From an uncultured Pseudomonadales bacterium (GTDB lineage: Bacteria; Pseudomonadota; Gammaproteobacteria; Pseudomonadales; Azotimanducaceae), in assembly GCA_958295875.1 (NCBI GenBank), contig OY282379.1, positions 3,501,046-3,565,045 on the forward strand: a stretch of DNA of 64,000 bases. The letters run 5' to 3'. This document shows positions 17,050-26,446 of the stretch, piece after piece (the first letter of the stretch is position 1; every line of letters starts with the position of its first letter). Below the pieces are notes generated by a model, which worked only from the letters and a program-made list of their open reading frames with translations, was not told where the DNA came from and did no database searches. The position numbers and the translations under genes are program-made.

Positions 17050-18606
17050 CTATTGCGTTCGGGCCGCCCGCAGCGCGTTCAAGAGCTGCCGATTGGTCGG
17101 CAAGCGCTGCGCCAGCTTGTCCGCCTGCTGCGCGGTGTTGCGGAACACCGCCGCCGCCCGTTGCGCCGTTGGCGCGCAGCCTTGGGCGTCTTGGTAGCGC
17201 GGCCTGAAACCGAGGCCATAGAGCACATACTGATAACTCGCTGAAGGAAAGAGTTCATCGAGCAACGGCGCGTCCTCGTGCCACGGCGGCTGCTGCTGCC
17301 ACAGGGTGAGCTTATCGCGCAGCGCCTCCGGGCATGTTTCCGGCGCCCGGTTGTCCCGCCAATACTCGCTGCCTTCACGGCGCGACAGCATGTAATGCAG
17401 CTTCAGAAACTCGACGATGCGTTGCCAATGGTGGCGCATCTTCGCGTTGAAGCGCTTGGCCAGCACGGCCATGATCTCCCGGTCTCTCGGCAACTGCCGG
17501 CCGATGATGGCGGCGGCTTGCTCGATGAGCGCGAGCGCGGACGCCTCCAGCGGCTCGACGAAGCCAGCGGCCAGGCCCACCGCGACGCAGTTGCGCGTCC
17601 ACGGCTCCTCTCGGTAGCCGGGTTCGAAGGGGATGCTGCGGTAGTCGAGCGCGTCGACGTCGATGCCGGGCGAGGTGTGCTGGATGTGGCGCTGCAGCGT
17701 CTGCATCGCGGTGGCTTCGTCAACATGCGCGCGGCTATGCACATAGCCCAAGCCGCGGCGCGTTTGCAGGCCGATGTCCCAAATCCAGCCGGCGCTTTGC
17801 GCAGTGGCGCAGGTCGCCGAAGCGATGGCGTCCCGTTCGGCGTTCGCATGAGGCACCTGCACGGCGATGGCGCGGTCGTTGAAGAGCCAGCGCCGAACGG
17901 AGGTGAACGCGCGCCCAAAGTGCGCGCCAATCAAAAGCGCCCGCTGCCCGCTGCAATCCACGAACAGATCGCCGGCGACGCGCTGCCCGCCGCCGAGCAC
18001 CAGCGCCGCCAAGTCTCCGTCAGGGTGGCACTCCACGCCCTCGACGGTGCCGGAAAGGTGCCGCACGCCTTGGCGTTCCACCGCGTGGCGGCGCAGCAAA
18101 TGCGCGAACTTGCCGGCATCCAAGTGGTAGCCGTAGTTCACGGTGAAGGCGTAGTCCGGCGCGCTGGCCTGTTTGGGCGCAAGCCCTTCGGCAATCACCC
18201 GCGCTTGCGGCGTGACGGCCTCCGCAAACGCCGGCCTCCCGCCCTGCGCCAGCCAATGCCGCGCTGGGTTCATGCTCGCGTACTCGGCAGGCCAACTGAA
18301 GGGATGGCAGTATGCGTCCGCGCCGTCGTCCTGCGCCCAGCCGAAGAACCTGGTGCCCTGCTTGAAGCTCGCCTCGGCGCCGCGGATGAAATCGGCTTCG
18401 GACAAGCCGATGCGCTGCAGCGTCATGCGCATGGAAGGCCAAGTGCCTTCGCCAACGCCGACGGTCGGCACGTCCGGAGATTCGACCAACAGCACCGCCG
18501 GCAGTTCCGCGTTGCGCCGGCGGCGCTCCGCGGCCAACACGTTGGCTGTGATCCAGCCAGCCGTGCCGCCACCCAGAATCACCACCGTGCGGGTTGGCCG
18601 ATTCAT
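17050..18606 (-). CDS. Tryptophan-halogenase-like flavoprotein 2 of the sugar locus
   Basis: A 518-residue paralogue of the gene at 13,743. FAD motif GGGTAGW, GVGEGTWPSMR, catalytic-Lys position in ASFKQGTRFFGW, and the signature as GWIWDIGLQTRRG (Pro replaced by Gly). The active-site segment reads EPLEASALALIEQ: Glu is kept but the following Ser is Ala, a difference from halogenase 1 and from PrnA/RebH. This suggests altered or no halogenating activity. First gene after the TonB receptor, 94 bp downstream. Confidence 0.88.
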   Translation of the reverse strand: MNRPTRTVVILGGGTAGWITANVLAAERRRRNAELPAVLLVESPDVPTVGVGEGTWPSMRMTLQRIGLSEADFIRGAEASFKQGTRFFGWAQDDGADAYCHPFSWPAEYASMNPARHWLAQGGRPAFAEAVTPQARVIAEGLAPKQASAPDYAFTVNYGYHLDAGKFAHLLRRHAVERQGVRHLSGTVEGVECHPDGDLAALVLGGGQRVAGDLFVDCSGQRALLIGAHFGRAFTSVRRWLFNDRAIAVQVPHANAERDAIASATCATAQSAGWIWDIGLQTRRGLGYVHSRAHVDEATAMQTLQRHIQHTSPGIDVDALDYRSIPFEPGYREEPWTRNCVAVGLAAGFVEPLEASALALIEQAAAIIGRQLPRDREIMAVLAKRFNAKMRHHWQRIVEFLKLHYMLSRREGSEYWRDNRAPETCPEALRDKLTLWQQQPPWHEDAPLLDELFPSASYQYVLYGLGFRPRYQDAQGCAPTAQRAAAVFRNTAQQADKLAQRLPTNRQLLNALRAARTQ

Positions 18607-18700
18607 TGCCCATTATTCGCCGCGCTGGTTTTGGCTGCGCACCCAAGGGGGATGGTACTACGCGCAGCCGCCACCAGCGACGGCATCCAACAAGGCCCGG

Positions 18701-21691
18701 TTAGAATTTGTACCGGAAGCCTATGTTGTAACGTGTGCCCAACTGGTCCGCAAACAGCGTCTGGCGTTCATCGCGACCGAAGATGTGTACCGTTTCGTTG
18801 GTGATGTTCAGCACATCCAGGTACACCTGCATTTGGTCTGTGAACCAGTAGCTGGCGGACAGGTCGAGCTGTTGGTACGGCGCCACATACGTCGGCGGCC
18901 CCGAACCCACATTCGTTTGGCCAGTGCCGGACAAGAACTCGTCGCGCCAGTTGTAGGCCAACCGGACGCTGATGTCGTTCTTGTCGTAGAAGGCGATGAG
19001 GTTGGCGGAGTCGCTCAAGCCTGTGAGCACGAACTGCTCCGCCAAGTTGAGGTTGTCGTACCCAACGTCCGCATCCACGATGGTGGCGTTGACGATGGCG
19101 CCGAAGCCGCTCTCGCCGAAGTTGTGCTGGAGGACAAACTCCCAGCCACTCATCGTGGCCTCCTCGATGTTCACCGGCACGGTCATGTTGAACGGCGCCG
19201 CCGGGTCTCGCCCTGCCACGCCCGAAATGGTGCCGGTCTCCGCGTCCACGCCCTCCGCGTCCGCGCGGTTGGCGATGATCCAAGAGTAGAGCGTGCCGCC
19301 GTCCGAACTGCCGGTGGCTTGCCGCGCCTCTTGGCCCAACGGGCCCAGCGCCGGATGCGGCAGGTTGAATAGCGTTTCCACCACAGATGAGGTGCCGATG
19401 AAGTTTTCCACGTCCTTGTGGAAATAGCCGGCCGCGACGTAGCTGTCCTCGCTGTAGTACCACTCCAAGGAGAGATCGATGTTGCTGGACTCGAACGGCA
19501 GCAAACCGGGGTTGCCGCGATTGCCCAAGCCGCCGTCGATGCGCACCAAGGAGTTGATGGTTTGGCCGCCTTGGATGTCCCCGTAGCCGGGCCGCGTGAT
19601 GGTTTCGCTGTAGGAGACGCGCGCCACCAAATCGTCCGTCAGCCCAAACTTGAAGTCGACATTGGGCAGCACGACGTCATAGTCGCCCTCCAAGTTGGTG
19701 AACTCGGGATTCTCCGAGCGCACCGCGGACAGCTCGTTGCCGGACACCCAATTGATGGCGGTATACGCCGGAGAGAGCGCTTGGGAGGCGACGTCCGTCT
19801 GTTCATAGCGCAGGCCGATGCGCACGTCGATGGGCATGTCGCCGGCTTCAAACGTCATGTTCGCCTGCATGTAGGCGGCCACGGAGTCTTCTTCGGTGCG
19901 CCGGTCTTCCGTGTAATTGTTGGAAGCGCAAAGCCCCGTGCCGCAGGGGCCCATGTCCGTCAACTGGAAAATGTTGGCCTCGCCGGACGCCATCAGTGCC
20001 TCGGTGCGCGCGATCACCTGCACCATGTCGAAGGTGTAGAAGTCTGTTTGGCGGCGAGGATCGTCGCCACCGGGAATCTCGTCGAACGCCTTGCGGGCGG
20101 AGGCGGGCCGCATCAGGTCTGCAATGGCGCCGAGAGGCGTTTGCTGATTGTTCCAAGCGTCGCGTTGCACGACGGACTGCGCGGAGCGGTTGTTCACCTC
20201 CGTGAGCTGCACGCCAAAATCGATGCTCTCGATGAAGTCGAAGTCCATGTCGAAGGTGCCACCCGCCCGTGCCTGCTCGATGTCCATCCGCGAATAGGCA
20301 TTGGTGAAGACGCTGCCGGTGACCTGCATGTCGTCTGGGCTCAGCGGGTCGCTCAAGGTCATTCCCAACAGTGGCAGTTCCTTGCCGAAATAGCCGGTGG
20401 TGCGGTTCCGCGTCCACGCCGCGATGGAGAGCAGCGATGAGCTCCCGTAGGGGCTGTCCGGCGAGCGCTCGGCCATGGAGTCGTGATAGTCGAACTCCAG
20501 CGTCAAGCGTTCCGACACATCCCAAAGCACGTTGAGGCCCAAGGCGCCATTCTGCGCTTGGAAGGCGTCCTGCCCGGCGCCCATGGAGAAGTCGCTGCCG
20601 GATGAGTTCTCCGTGTACACCAGCGGCGTGGCTTGGGGGCCATCGCTCCAACTCGTTTCCTGGCCGCCGAAGTTGAACCAAGCGGAGAGGTTGTTGTAGG
20701 TGCGGGACAGTTCCAATTCTGAGTAGGTGTAGTCCAACGTGGCTTCCACCTGCTCGCTTGGCTGCCACTGCAGCGTGAGCTGGCCGTTGGTGCGCACGCG
20801 GTCGTACTCCGCCAACTCATAGCCGATGACCTGCGGAACCGAGTAGAGGTCATCATCGCCTGGGCGGTTCTGTTGGTTCATGTCACCCGCCGGCGGAATG
20901 CCACCCCACTCGGAGCGGCCCACGCCACACCAACAGTTGTTCACCACCCCCTCGAAGGTGCGCCACCCGCCGACGCTGGCGCGGTTGACGGCGCTGTCCC
21001 GCGATTGGCGCACGGCGCTCACCGCAACGCCGAAGGTGTCGTCCGCGAAGGTGTTCGAGAACAGGGCGGACAGTTCCTCCGTCCACTGATTGCCTTCTTC
21101 CGTGGAGGTGTCGTGGTGGCCGCTGGCGGCGGCGGTGAAATGGGTGCCGGGGGCATCCAAGGGGCGCGTGGTGCGGATGTTGATGGTTGAGCCGATGCCG
21201 CCTGTCGGCACATTGGCCTGCCCGCTCTTGTACACCTCCACCGAGGCGATGCCCTCGGAGGCGAGGTTGCCGAAGTCAAACGAGCGCCCTAAGGCGTCGC
21301 TGGTTGGCATTTGGCGCCCGTTCAACAGCACCAGATTGAACCCCGGGCCGAAGCCGCGCACCGTCACCCGGGCGCCCTCGCCACGGTCTCGGTCAATGGA
21401 CACGCCGGTGATGCGCTGCAGGGATTCGGCCAAGTTGCCGTCCGGGAAGTTCCCGATGTCCTCTGCGGTGATGGCGTCCACCACGCCGTCTCTGGCCCGC
21501 TTCAGCTCCATGGACTGCCTGAGGCTTTGGCGGATGCCGACGACGACGATCTCTTCGATCGGCCCCTGCGCTTGCGCCGCGTTTGCCGGCGCTTCTTGCG
21601 CATAGGCCGCCGGCGCACCGACGGCAATCCCCTTCAAGGCGAGGGAAACGGCCACAGTGAGCGGCGATTTCTTGAAGCGCTCGTTACCCAT
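18701..21691 (-). CDS. TonB-dependent receptor of the Xanthomonas/Caulobacter type (carbohydrate uptake)
   Basis: A 996-residue outer-membrane receptor. Signal peptide (GIAVGAPAAYAQEAPA), then EEIVVVGIRQSLRQSMELKR, the marker of the TonB-Xanth-Caul class, a plug (DIGNFPDGNLAESLQRITG, GFGPGFNLVLLNGRQMP) and a large barrel ending in RYNIGFRYKF with the terminal Phe needed for insertion. It probably imports the oligosaccharide processed by the neighbouring hydrolases. Start at the ATG at 21691 with a strong GGAGGA ribosome site; an in-frame extension to 21745 is rejected. A LacI-type operator lies about 100 bp upstream. Confidence 0.95.
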   Translation of the reverse strand: MGNERFKKSPLTVAVSLALKGIAVGAPAAYAQEAPANAAQAQGPIEEIVVVGIRQSLRQSMELKRARDGVVDAITAEDIGNFPDGNLAESLQRITGVSIDRDRGEGARVTVRGFGPGFNLVLLNGRQMPTSDALGRSFDFGNLASEGIASVEVYKSGQANVPTGGIGSTINIRTTRPLDAPGTHFTAAASGHHDTSTEEGNQWTEELSALFSNTFADDTFGVAVSAVRQSRDSAVNRASVGGWRTFEGVVNNCWCGVGRSEWGGIPPAGDMNQQNRPGDDDLYSVPQVIGYELAEYDRVRTNGQLTLQWQPSEQVEATLDYTYSELELSRTYNNLSAWFNFGGQETSWSDGPQATPLVYTENSSGSDFSMGAGQDAFQAQNGALGLNVLWDVSERLTLEFDYHDSMAERSPDSPYGSSSLLSIAAWTRNRTTGYFGKELPLLGMTLSDPLSPDDMQVTGSVFTNAYSRMDIEQARAGGTFDMDFDFIESIDFGVQLTEVNNRSAQSVVQRDAWNNQQTPLGAIADLMRPASARKAFDEIPGGDDPRRQTDFYTFDMVQVIARTEALMASGEANIFQLTDMGPCGTGLCASNNYTEDRRTEEDSVAAYMQANMTFEAGDMPIDVRIGLRYEQTDVASQALSPAYTAINWVSGNELSAVRSENPEFTNLEGDYDVVLPNVDFKFGLTDDLVARVSYSETITRPGYGDIQGGQTINSLVRIDGGLGNRGNPGLLPFESSNIDLSLEWYYSEDSYVAAGYFHKDVENFIGTSSVVETLFNLPHPALGPLGQEARQATGSSDGGTLYSWIIANRADAEGVDAETGTISGVAGRDPAAPFNMTVPVNIEEATMSGWEFVLQHNFGESGFGAIVNATIVDADVGYDNLNLAEQFVLTGLSDSANLIAFYDKNDISVRLAYNWRDEFLSGTGQTNVGSGPPTYVAPYQQLDLSASYWFTDQMQVYLDVLNITNETVHIFGRDERQTLFADQLGTRYNIGFRYKF

Positions 21692-21791
21692 AGAGTGTTC
21701 CTCCTCCCCGTTTTCCCCGTTTTGGGGTTGGCGTGCTTCCGCCAAGTTGGTGGATGGCCTAAAACATGGAGGCCATCGCCATTCAGCGGAA

Positions 21792-21805
21792 TGACAACGC
21801 TGTCA
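21792..21805. promoter_or_regulatory. LacI-family operator candidate before the TonB-receptor operon
   Basis: TGACAACGCTGTCA, a 14-bp near-perfect palindrome with the central CG typical of LacI-family sites. It differs in one base from the site at 25,251 and lies 101 bp upstream of the receptor start. The neighbouring lacI gene is the obvious candidate regulator. Confidence 0.75.
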
Positions 21806-21965
21806 TTTGCGGCTTATATGAAACCGCACGAGCGATGTCAACGAACTTTTGCCGCTCCATCGGCGGGGCGTCCCCTTTGTGCGCCAAGGCGTCGGGCGTG
21901 GGCTTGCATGGTGAACTCGATGCGACGGCCGCCACCGCCCCAGAGTGCCACGGGCCGCGCCTTCG

Positions 21966-23780
21966 CTAGCCCGGAGGCGGCACCAAAGCAGCCGCCAGCG
22001 CGTAGCCGGTGGGAAACAGCGGCTCGCCGGACGCGGCGCCATCGCCGCTCGTGTTCGCGCTCCTTGGCCAAGGCAGCGGCAACCGCCCGGTGAAGCCGTG
22101 TTGGCCGAACAGCACCTCAGCGACGCCCTGCCCTTCCGAACCCGGCAGCCAGCCGGCAACGAAGGCGGCGCAGGCGTCGAGTTCAGCGTTCACCACCAAC
22201 GGCCGCCCAGAGATCAACAGCGCCACCACCGGCACGCCCGTGGCGGCGATGCGTCGGATGCAAGCCAAATCCTCTGGATGCGTGCGCGCGAGCTCGAGGC
22301 TCTGACCATACGGCCCCAAGGGATTGATGAGGCCCCGCACCGCGGAGCCGGTGTCTTGGATCACCTCATCGCCCGGGCGAATGTCGCCAAAGCCCTCGGC
22401 GTATGGCTTCTCGCCGATGACGACGAGGGCCGCATCGTGCTTTGCGGGATCCGCCTCGGCGCCGCTCAAGTCCGCACTGAGTTCCGCCTGTGGCGCCATG
22501 GCGTGGATGCCTTCCCAGATGGTGGTGCCTTCGATGGTGGCATTGCCGTTCTCGCCCTGCCAGCTCAACGTCCAGCCGCCGCATTGGTGGCCGAGGTTGT
22601 GGGCGTTCTTGCCGGCCACCAGCAAGCGTTGGCTCGGCGCCAGGGGGAGCAGGCCCAAGCGGTTCTTCAGCAGCACCAAGGAAGCGCGCACGGCGCGCTT
22701 GGCCACTTGCCGATGCGCTGGCGAGCCGAAGCTGGCGGCGCCGATGCCGGAACGCTCAGCCGGGCGCGGCGCGTCGAACAAACCCTGGCGCAGCTTGGCG
22801 CGCAGAATGCGGCGCACCGCGTCGTCGATGCGTTCCATGCGGACGTGGCCGCCCCGCACCTGCGCTTCCAGCGCGTCCATGAACTCGCGCCAAGCCTCGG
22901 GCACCATGAGCATGTCCAAGCCCGCGTTCACGCACTGGCGCACCGCCACGCCATAGTCGTCGTCCAAGTACTTCAAGCCGTCCCAATCCGACACGACGAT
23001 GCCCTCAAAGCCCAACCGCTGCTTCAATAGTTCGGTGACGAGAAAGCGGTGGCCGTGGCACTTGTCGCCGTTCCAGCTATTGAAGGAGACCATCAAGCTC
23101 ATCACCCCGGCCTTGAGGGCGGGGTAGTACGGCGCCACGTGGGTGGCCTCGAACGCCTCCCAATCGAGGGTCGTCTCGCCTTGATCCATGCCGTGTTGGG
23201 TGCCGCCGTCCCCCGCCCAGTGCTTCACGCAGGCCATGACGCCCTCGTCCTGCAGGGCGCGGACGTAGCTCACGCCGAACTCGGCAACGCGCTGCGGGTC
23301 GCAGCCAAAGCTCTCGTAGGTGCGCCCCCATTGGCTGTTGCCGACCACAGCGAGGGTGGGCGCGAAGTTCCAATCCAAGCCCGTGGCGCGCATCTCCTTG
23401 GCGGTGATGCGGGCGATCTCCGCCGCCAGTTGCGGGCTGCCGGCGGCGCCGAGGCCGATGTTGTGCGGGAAGATGGTGGCGCCGCGCACATTGTTGTGGC
23501 CATGCACCGCGTCAATGCCGAACAGGATGGGCACGCCTGGGCTGTCCGCATCCGCCACCGCCGCCTGCCAGAACTGGTCGTTCATTGCCACCCAGTCCGC
23601 CGGCGCGTTGCCGCCTGGGTGGGAGCCGCCGCCAGAGAGCACGGCCCCCAAGGCGTGCGCCTTGACATCCTCTGGGGTGACGGCCAAACGCTCGGCCATG
23701 GTCATCTGGCCGATCTTCTGGCGCAGGCTCATTCGTTTGAGCCAGCCCGACACGAAGGCTTCCTCGCGCATGTCCGCCAT
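21966..23780 (-). CDS. Beta-glucosidase / exo-glucanase, GH3 family
   Basis: A 604-residue two-domain GH3 enzyme of the exo-1,3/1,4-glucanase type. N-domain: RQKIGQMTMAER, GAVLSGGGSHPGGN, FGIDAVHGHNNVRGATIFP, ACVKHWAGDGGT and the nucleophile Asp in GIVVSDWDGLKYL. C-domain: RASLVLLKN, VAGKNAHNLGHQCGGWTLSWQG and PLPWPR. No signal peptide, so intracellular or periplasmic by other means; it likely splits beta-glucans taken up by the receptor. It follows the GH-A gene by 5 bp, so both form one operon under the operator at 25,251. Confidence 0.95.
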   Translation of the reverse strand: MADMREEAFVSGWLKRMSLRQKIGQMTMAERLAVTPEDVKAHALGAVLSGGGSHPGGNAPADWVAMNDQFWQAAVADADSPGVPILFGIDAVHGHNNVRGATIFPHNIGLGAAGSPQLAAEIARITAKEMRATGLDWNFAPTLAVVGNSQWGRTYESFGCDPQRVAEFGVSYVRALQDEGVMACVKHWAGDGGTQHGMDQGETTLDWEAFEATHVAPYYPALKAGVMSLMVSFNSWNGDKCHGHRFLVTELLKQRLGFEGIVVSDWDGLKYLDDDYGVAVRQCVNAGLDMLMVPEAWREFMDALEAQVRGGHVRMERIDDAVRRILRAKLRQGLFDAPRPAERSGIGAASFGSPAHRQVAKRAVRASLVLLKNRLGLLPLAPSQRLLVAGKNAHNLGHQCGGWTLSWQGENGNATIEGTTIWEGIHAMAPQAELSADLSGAEADPAKHDAALVVIGEKPYAEGFGDIRPGDEVIQDTGSAVRGLINPLGPYGQSLELARTHPEDLACIRRIAATGVPVVALLISGRPLVVNAELDACAAFVAGWLPGSEGQGVAEVLFGQHGFTGRLPLPWPRSANTSGDGAASGEPLFPTGYALAAALVPPPG

Positions 23781-23785
23781 GGGGC

Positions 23786-25153
23786 CTACTCCTGCGCCAC
23801 GAGGAACGGCAAGTTGGCGTGGCCGACGCCGCCCTGGCCGTCTCCGACATACACAAACAGCCGATAAGCGCCTGGCCGCGTCGGCGCCTGCAGCTGCGTC
23901 TCACTGGCTTCCGGGCTCAGCACGGCGTCCGCGAGCTCCTGGGGAATCTCCTCTGGGTCGCCCCCGCTTTGGGTGGCTGCGCTCTCCCGCAACAGGCGCC
24001 AATCGAAACGCAGCGGGTCTTGCTCCGGGTCGCTCGCCTGCACCGCGGCGGCATAGGTTTGCCCTGGGCGCAGCCGCACCGAGTCTTCCGCGGCTTGGCC
24101 ATCAAGGGCGAGGCCGGCGACCTGCGGCGCTCGATTGGCCGGCCAATCGCCAGTCCAGATGCGCTGCAGCACATCCACCGCCTCGGTGCGCCGCCCGTCG
24201 GCGGTGAACAGCCCATACCAAGTGGGCGTGCGCTCCTGCTTCTGCCCCCACAGGAAGGCGTAACTGCCAACGACGCGCCCGGCCAACGGCGCCAGCGCCT
24301 GCTCGTAGCCCGTTCGGTAGCGCTGCGCCTTGGCAGAGCTAGTGGGTTCGATGGGGGCGCCCCACTCCGTGGTCGGCGCCTCCCAGTGGCCAATCGTGCC
24401 CCACTCGGTGACCATGAGCGGCATGTCGAGGCCGATCTCCACCAAGGCGTCCGGCAGCCCGGCAAGCCCGCCGTACACCTGCACGCTCAAGAAATCCAAA
24501 TCCGGCGCGCGCTGGCGAATCACTTGGGCGAGTTCCGCGCTGATGCCGGCGGTGGTGGTCGTGGTGGGATGGTGCGGGTCCAGCTCGTGAATCATCTTCG
24601 AGAGATCGTTCACGGCGTCGTAGACGCGGGGGTTGCTGTAATCGTGATTGAGCTCGTTGCCAATGATCCAAGCCAATAGCGCGGGATGGTCGCGGTGCGC
24701 CAGCACCTGCTCACGCAGGCCCTCGAATTGCCGCGCCACGGCCTCGGCGTCGTCATAGTCGAAGCCGTGGCGTTCCCGCGCCACGTCCAAACACAGCGCC
24801 ACTGTCAACCCAAGCTCCCGCGCCCGGTCCAAGATGGCGCCGTCCTCCACGGCCCAGTTGCGCACCGAGTTGCCGCCGTGCCGGGGCAGCGTGGCGAGAT
24901 CGTCCGGGTTTTGGCTACCCACGCCCCGAATCACATAGGGCGCGTTGCCTCGATAGAGTTGGTAGGTGCCCGGTTCGCCCCGGATCTCCACCGGCACCGG
25001 CCCCTGCCGCGACACGGGGGCGGCAACGCTTGCCAAGAGCCAACGCGGCGGGCCGCTGCGATCTGCCTCTGGCTGCGGCTGCGACGCGGCGACGACGCCA
25101 CTGGCCAAGGCGCCTGCCAAGCTCACCGCCGCCATCACATGGGCCACACTCAT
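23786..25153 (-). CDS. Secreted clan GH-A glycosidase (GH2 TIM-barrel type)
   Basis: A 455-residue protein with a signal peptide (residues 1-22) and a (beta/alpha)8 barrel of clan GH-A: GTYQLYRGNAPYVIRGVG, GGNSVRNWA, then the acid/base Glu in AWIIGNELNHDYSNP and the nucleophile Glu in PLMVTEWGTIGHW, followed by SYAFLWGQKQERTPTWYG. A C-terminal beta-domain (residues 350-455) with PGAYRLFVYVGDGQGGVGHA resembles an Ig-like or Fn3-like module. Related enzymes act on beta-1,3-glucans; the precise activity here is inferred from the locus. Confidence 0.85.
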   Translation of the reverse strand: MSVAHVMAAVSLAGALASGVVAASQPQPEADRSGPPRWLLASVAAPVSRQGPVPVEIRGEPGTYQLYRGNAPYVIRGVGSQNPDDLATLPRHGGNSVRNWAVEDGAILDRARELGLTVALCLDVARERHGFDYDDAEAVARQFEGLREQVLAHRDHPALLAWIIGNELNHDYSNPRVYDAVNDLSKMIHELDPHHPTTTTTAGISAELAQVIRQRAPDLDFLSVQVYGGLAGLPDALVEIGLDMPLMVTEWGTIGHWEAPTTEWGAPIEPTSSAKAQRYRTGYEQALAPLAGRVVGSYAFLWGQKQERTPTWYGLFTADGRRTEAVDVLQRIWTGDWPANRAPQVAGLALDGQAAEDSVRLRPGQTYAAAVQASDPEQDPLRFDWRLLRESAATQSGGDPEEIPQELADAVLSPEASETQLQAPTRPGAYRLFVYVGDGQGGVGHANLPFLVAQE

Positions 25154-25250
25154 TGGTCAATCTTCCGCCTCACCGGGGCGCCGCAGCGCACGCTGTCGCA
25201 GACAGCATGGCCGGCGTCCTCCATCGGCGGGCGCTAATCTGCCAATCAAA

Positions 25251-25264
25251 TGACAACGTTGTCA
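25251..25264. promoter_or_regulatory. LacI-family operator candidate before the hydrolase operon
   Basis: TGACAACGTTGTCA, a perfect 14-bp palindrome 98 bp upstream of the GH-A gene, matching the site at 21,792 in 13 of 14 bases. It lies between the hydrolase operon and the lacI gene. Confidence 0.78.
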
Positions 25265-25379
25265 AGCCGGGGATGCCGGGGCTGGATTCAGAGTCGGTGG
25301 CTGGCCCGGCCACGATCTTGGTGTCGCGCCGGGCGCGGGGCAGCGGATGGTGGCGCGTGCCTCGCGCCTCAGTCGCGCC

Positions 25380-26414
25380 CTAAGTCGTGGACTCCCTAAC
25401 GACGATCTCGCAGGCAAAGGGCACCACGGGGGGTTCCGTCGCGTTGCCGTTCAACCGGTCCATCAACAGCCCGGCGGCGGTCTTCGCCATCTCGCGGATG
25501 GGCTGGCGCACGGTGGTGAGGGGCGGCCAAAGGCGCGATGCCAACGGGGCGTCGTCAAAGCCAGCCACGGAGAGGTCTTCCGGGATGGCGAGGCCCCGCT
25601 GCCGCGCCGCCAGCAGCGTACCAGCGGCCATGTCGTCGTTGCTGGCGACGATGGCGGTGGGCATCTGCGGCAGGTTCAGCAACTCGGCGGCGGCGGCCTT
25701 GCCGGAATCGAAGTTGAAGTAGCCCTGCCGGACAAGCCGCCCCCGATAGCGAATGCCGTGCTTCGCCAACGCCTGTCGATAGCCGGCGAAGCGCTTGGCC
25801 GTGGCGCCATGGTCTGGGTCGCCCTTGATGAAGCCGATGGCGCGGTGCCCGCGCTCGATGAGGAACTCGGTGAGCGAGCAGCTCGCAGCCTGCTCCTCGC
25901 ACAGAATCGTCACCTGCCCCGCCGTCGCCACCTTCGGCGTGATGGCGGCGAACGGAGTCTCCAGCCGGCGCAGCAGGCGCTGCAGGTCCGGCAGGTCTCC
26001 CATGGGGGCCGGCAAGACGACGCCCTCCACCCGGGCTTGGGTGATGAAGCGCTCAACCTGTTCGACGAGTTCCGCGTTCGGCAACGTCAACGGCCGCAGC
26101 AAGAGGGAGTAATCCCGCTCCTCGCACGCGCTCAACGCGCCGTCGAGCACATCCTTCATGTAGCTGAACTCGTCCGGGCTGCCATAGACCAAGCCCAGCA
26201 CCCGAGACCTGCGGCCAGAGAGGGAGCGGGCCGCCACGTTCGGCAGGTAACGCAAGCGCTCCACCGCTTCGAGCACCTTGTCGCGCGTGCTCTCGCGGAC
26301 ATTCGGTTCGTTGTTGACGACGCGCGAGACCGTCTTGATGGAGACTCCGGCCTGCTCGGCGACGTCGAAGATCGTGGCGTTGCCCTGCCGCGCTGCTCGC
26401 TGCTTGGACGTCAT
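25380..26414 (-). CDS. LacI-family transcriptional repressor of the sugar locus
   Basis: A 344-residue regulator. N-terminal helix-turn-helix ATIFDVAEQAGVSIKTVSRVVNN with the hinge helix PNVAARSLSGRRS, then a periplasmic-binding-like effector domain (GFIKGDPDHGATAKRFAGY, IVASNDDMAAGTLLAA, SVAGFDDAPLASRLWPPLTTVRQP). It likely represses the receptor and hydrolase operons through the two palindromes until a sugar binds. Start at the ATG at 26414; the upstream frame extends to 26450. 33 bp separate it from the alpha/beta hydrolase stop upstream on the same strand. Confidence 0.93.
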   Translation of the reverse strand: MTSKQRAARQGNATIFDVAEQAGVSIKTVSRVVNNEPNVRESTRDKVLEAVERLRYLPNVAARSLSGRRSRVLGLVYGSPDEFSYMKDVLDGALSACEERDYSLLLRPLTLPNAELVEQVERFITQARVEGVVLPAPMGDLPDLQRLLRRLETPFAAITPKVATAGQVTILCEEQAASCSLTEFLIERGHRAIGFIKGDPDHGATAKRFAGYRQALAKHGIRYRGRLVRQGYFNFDSGKAAAAELLNLPQMPTAIVASNDDMAAGTLLAARQRGLAIPEDLSVAGFDDAPLASRLWPPLTTVRQPIREMAKTAAGLLMDRLNGNATEPPVVPFACEIVVRESTT

Positions 26415-26446
26415 GGCGCTGGCTTGGGCGCGAGCCGTTGGCGGCG

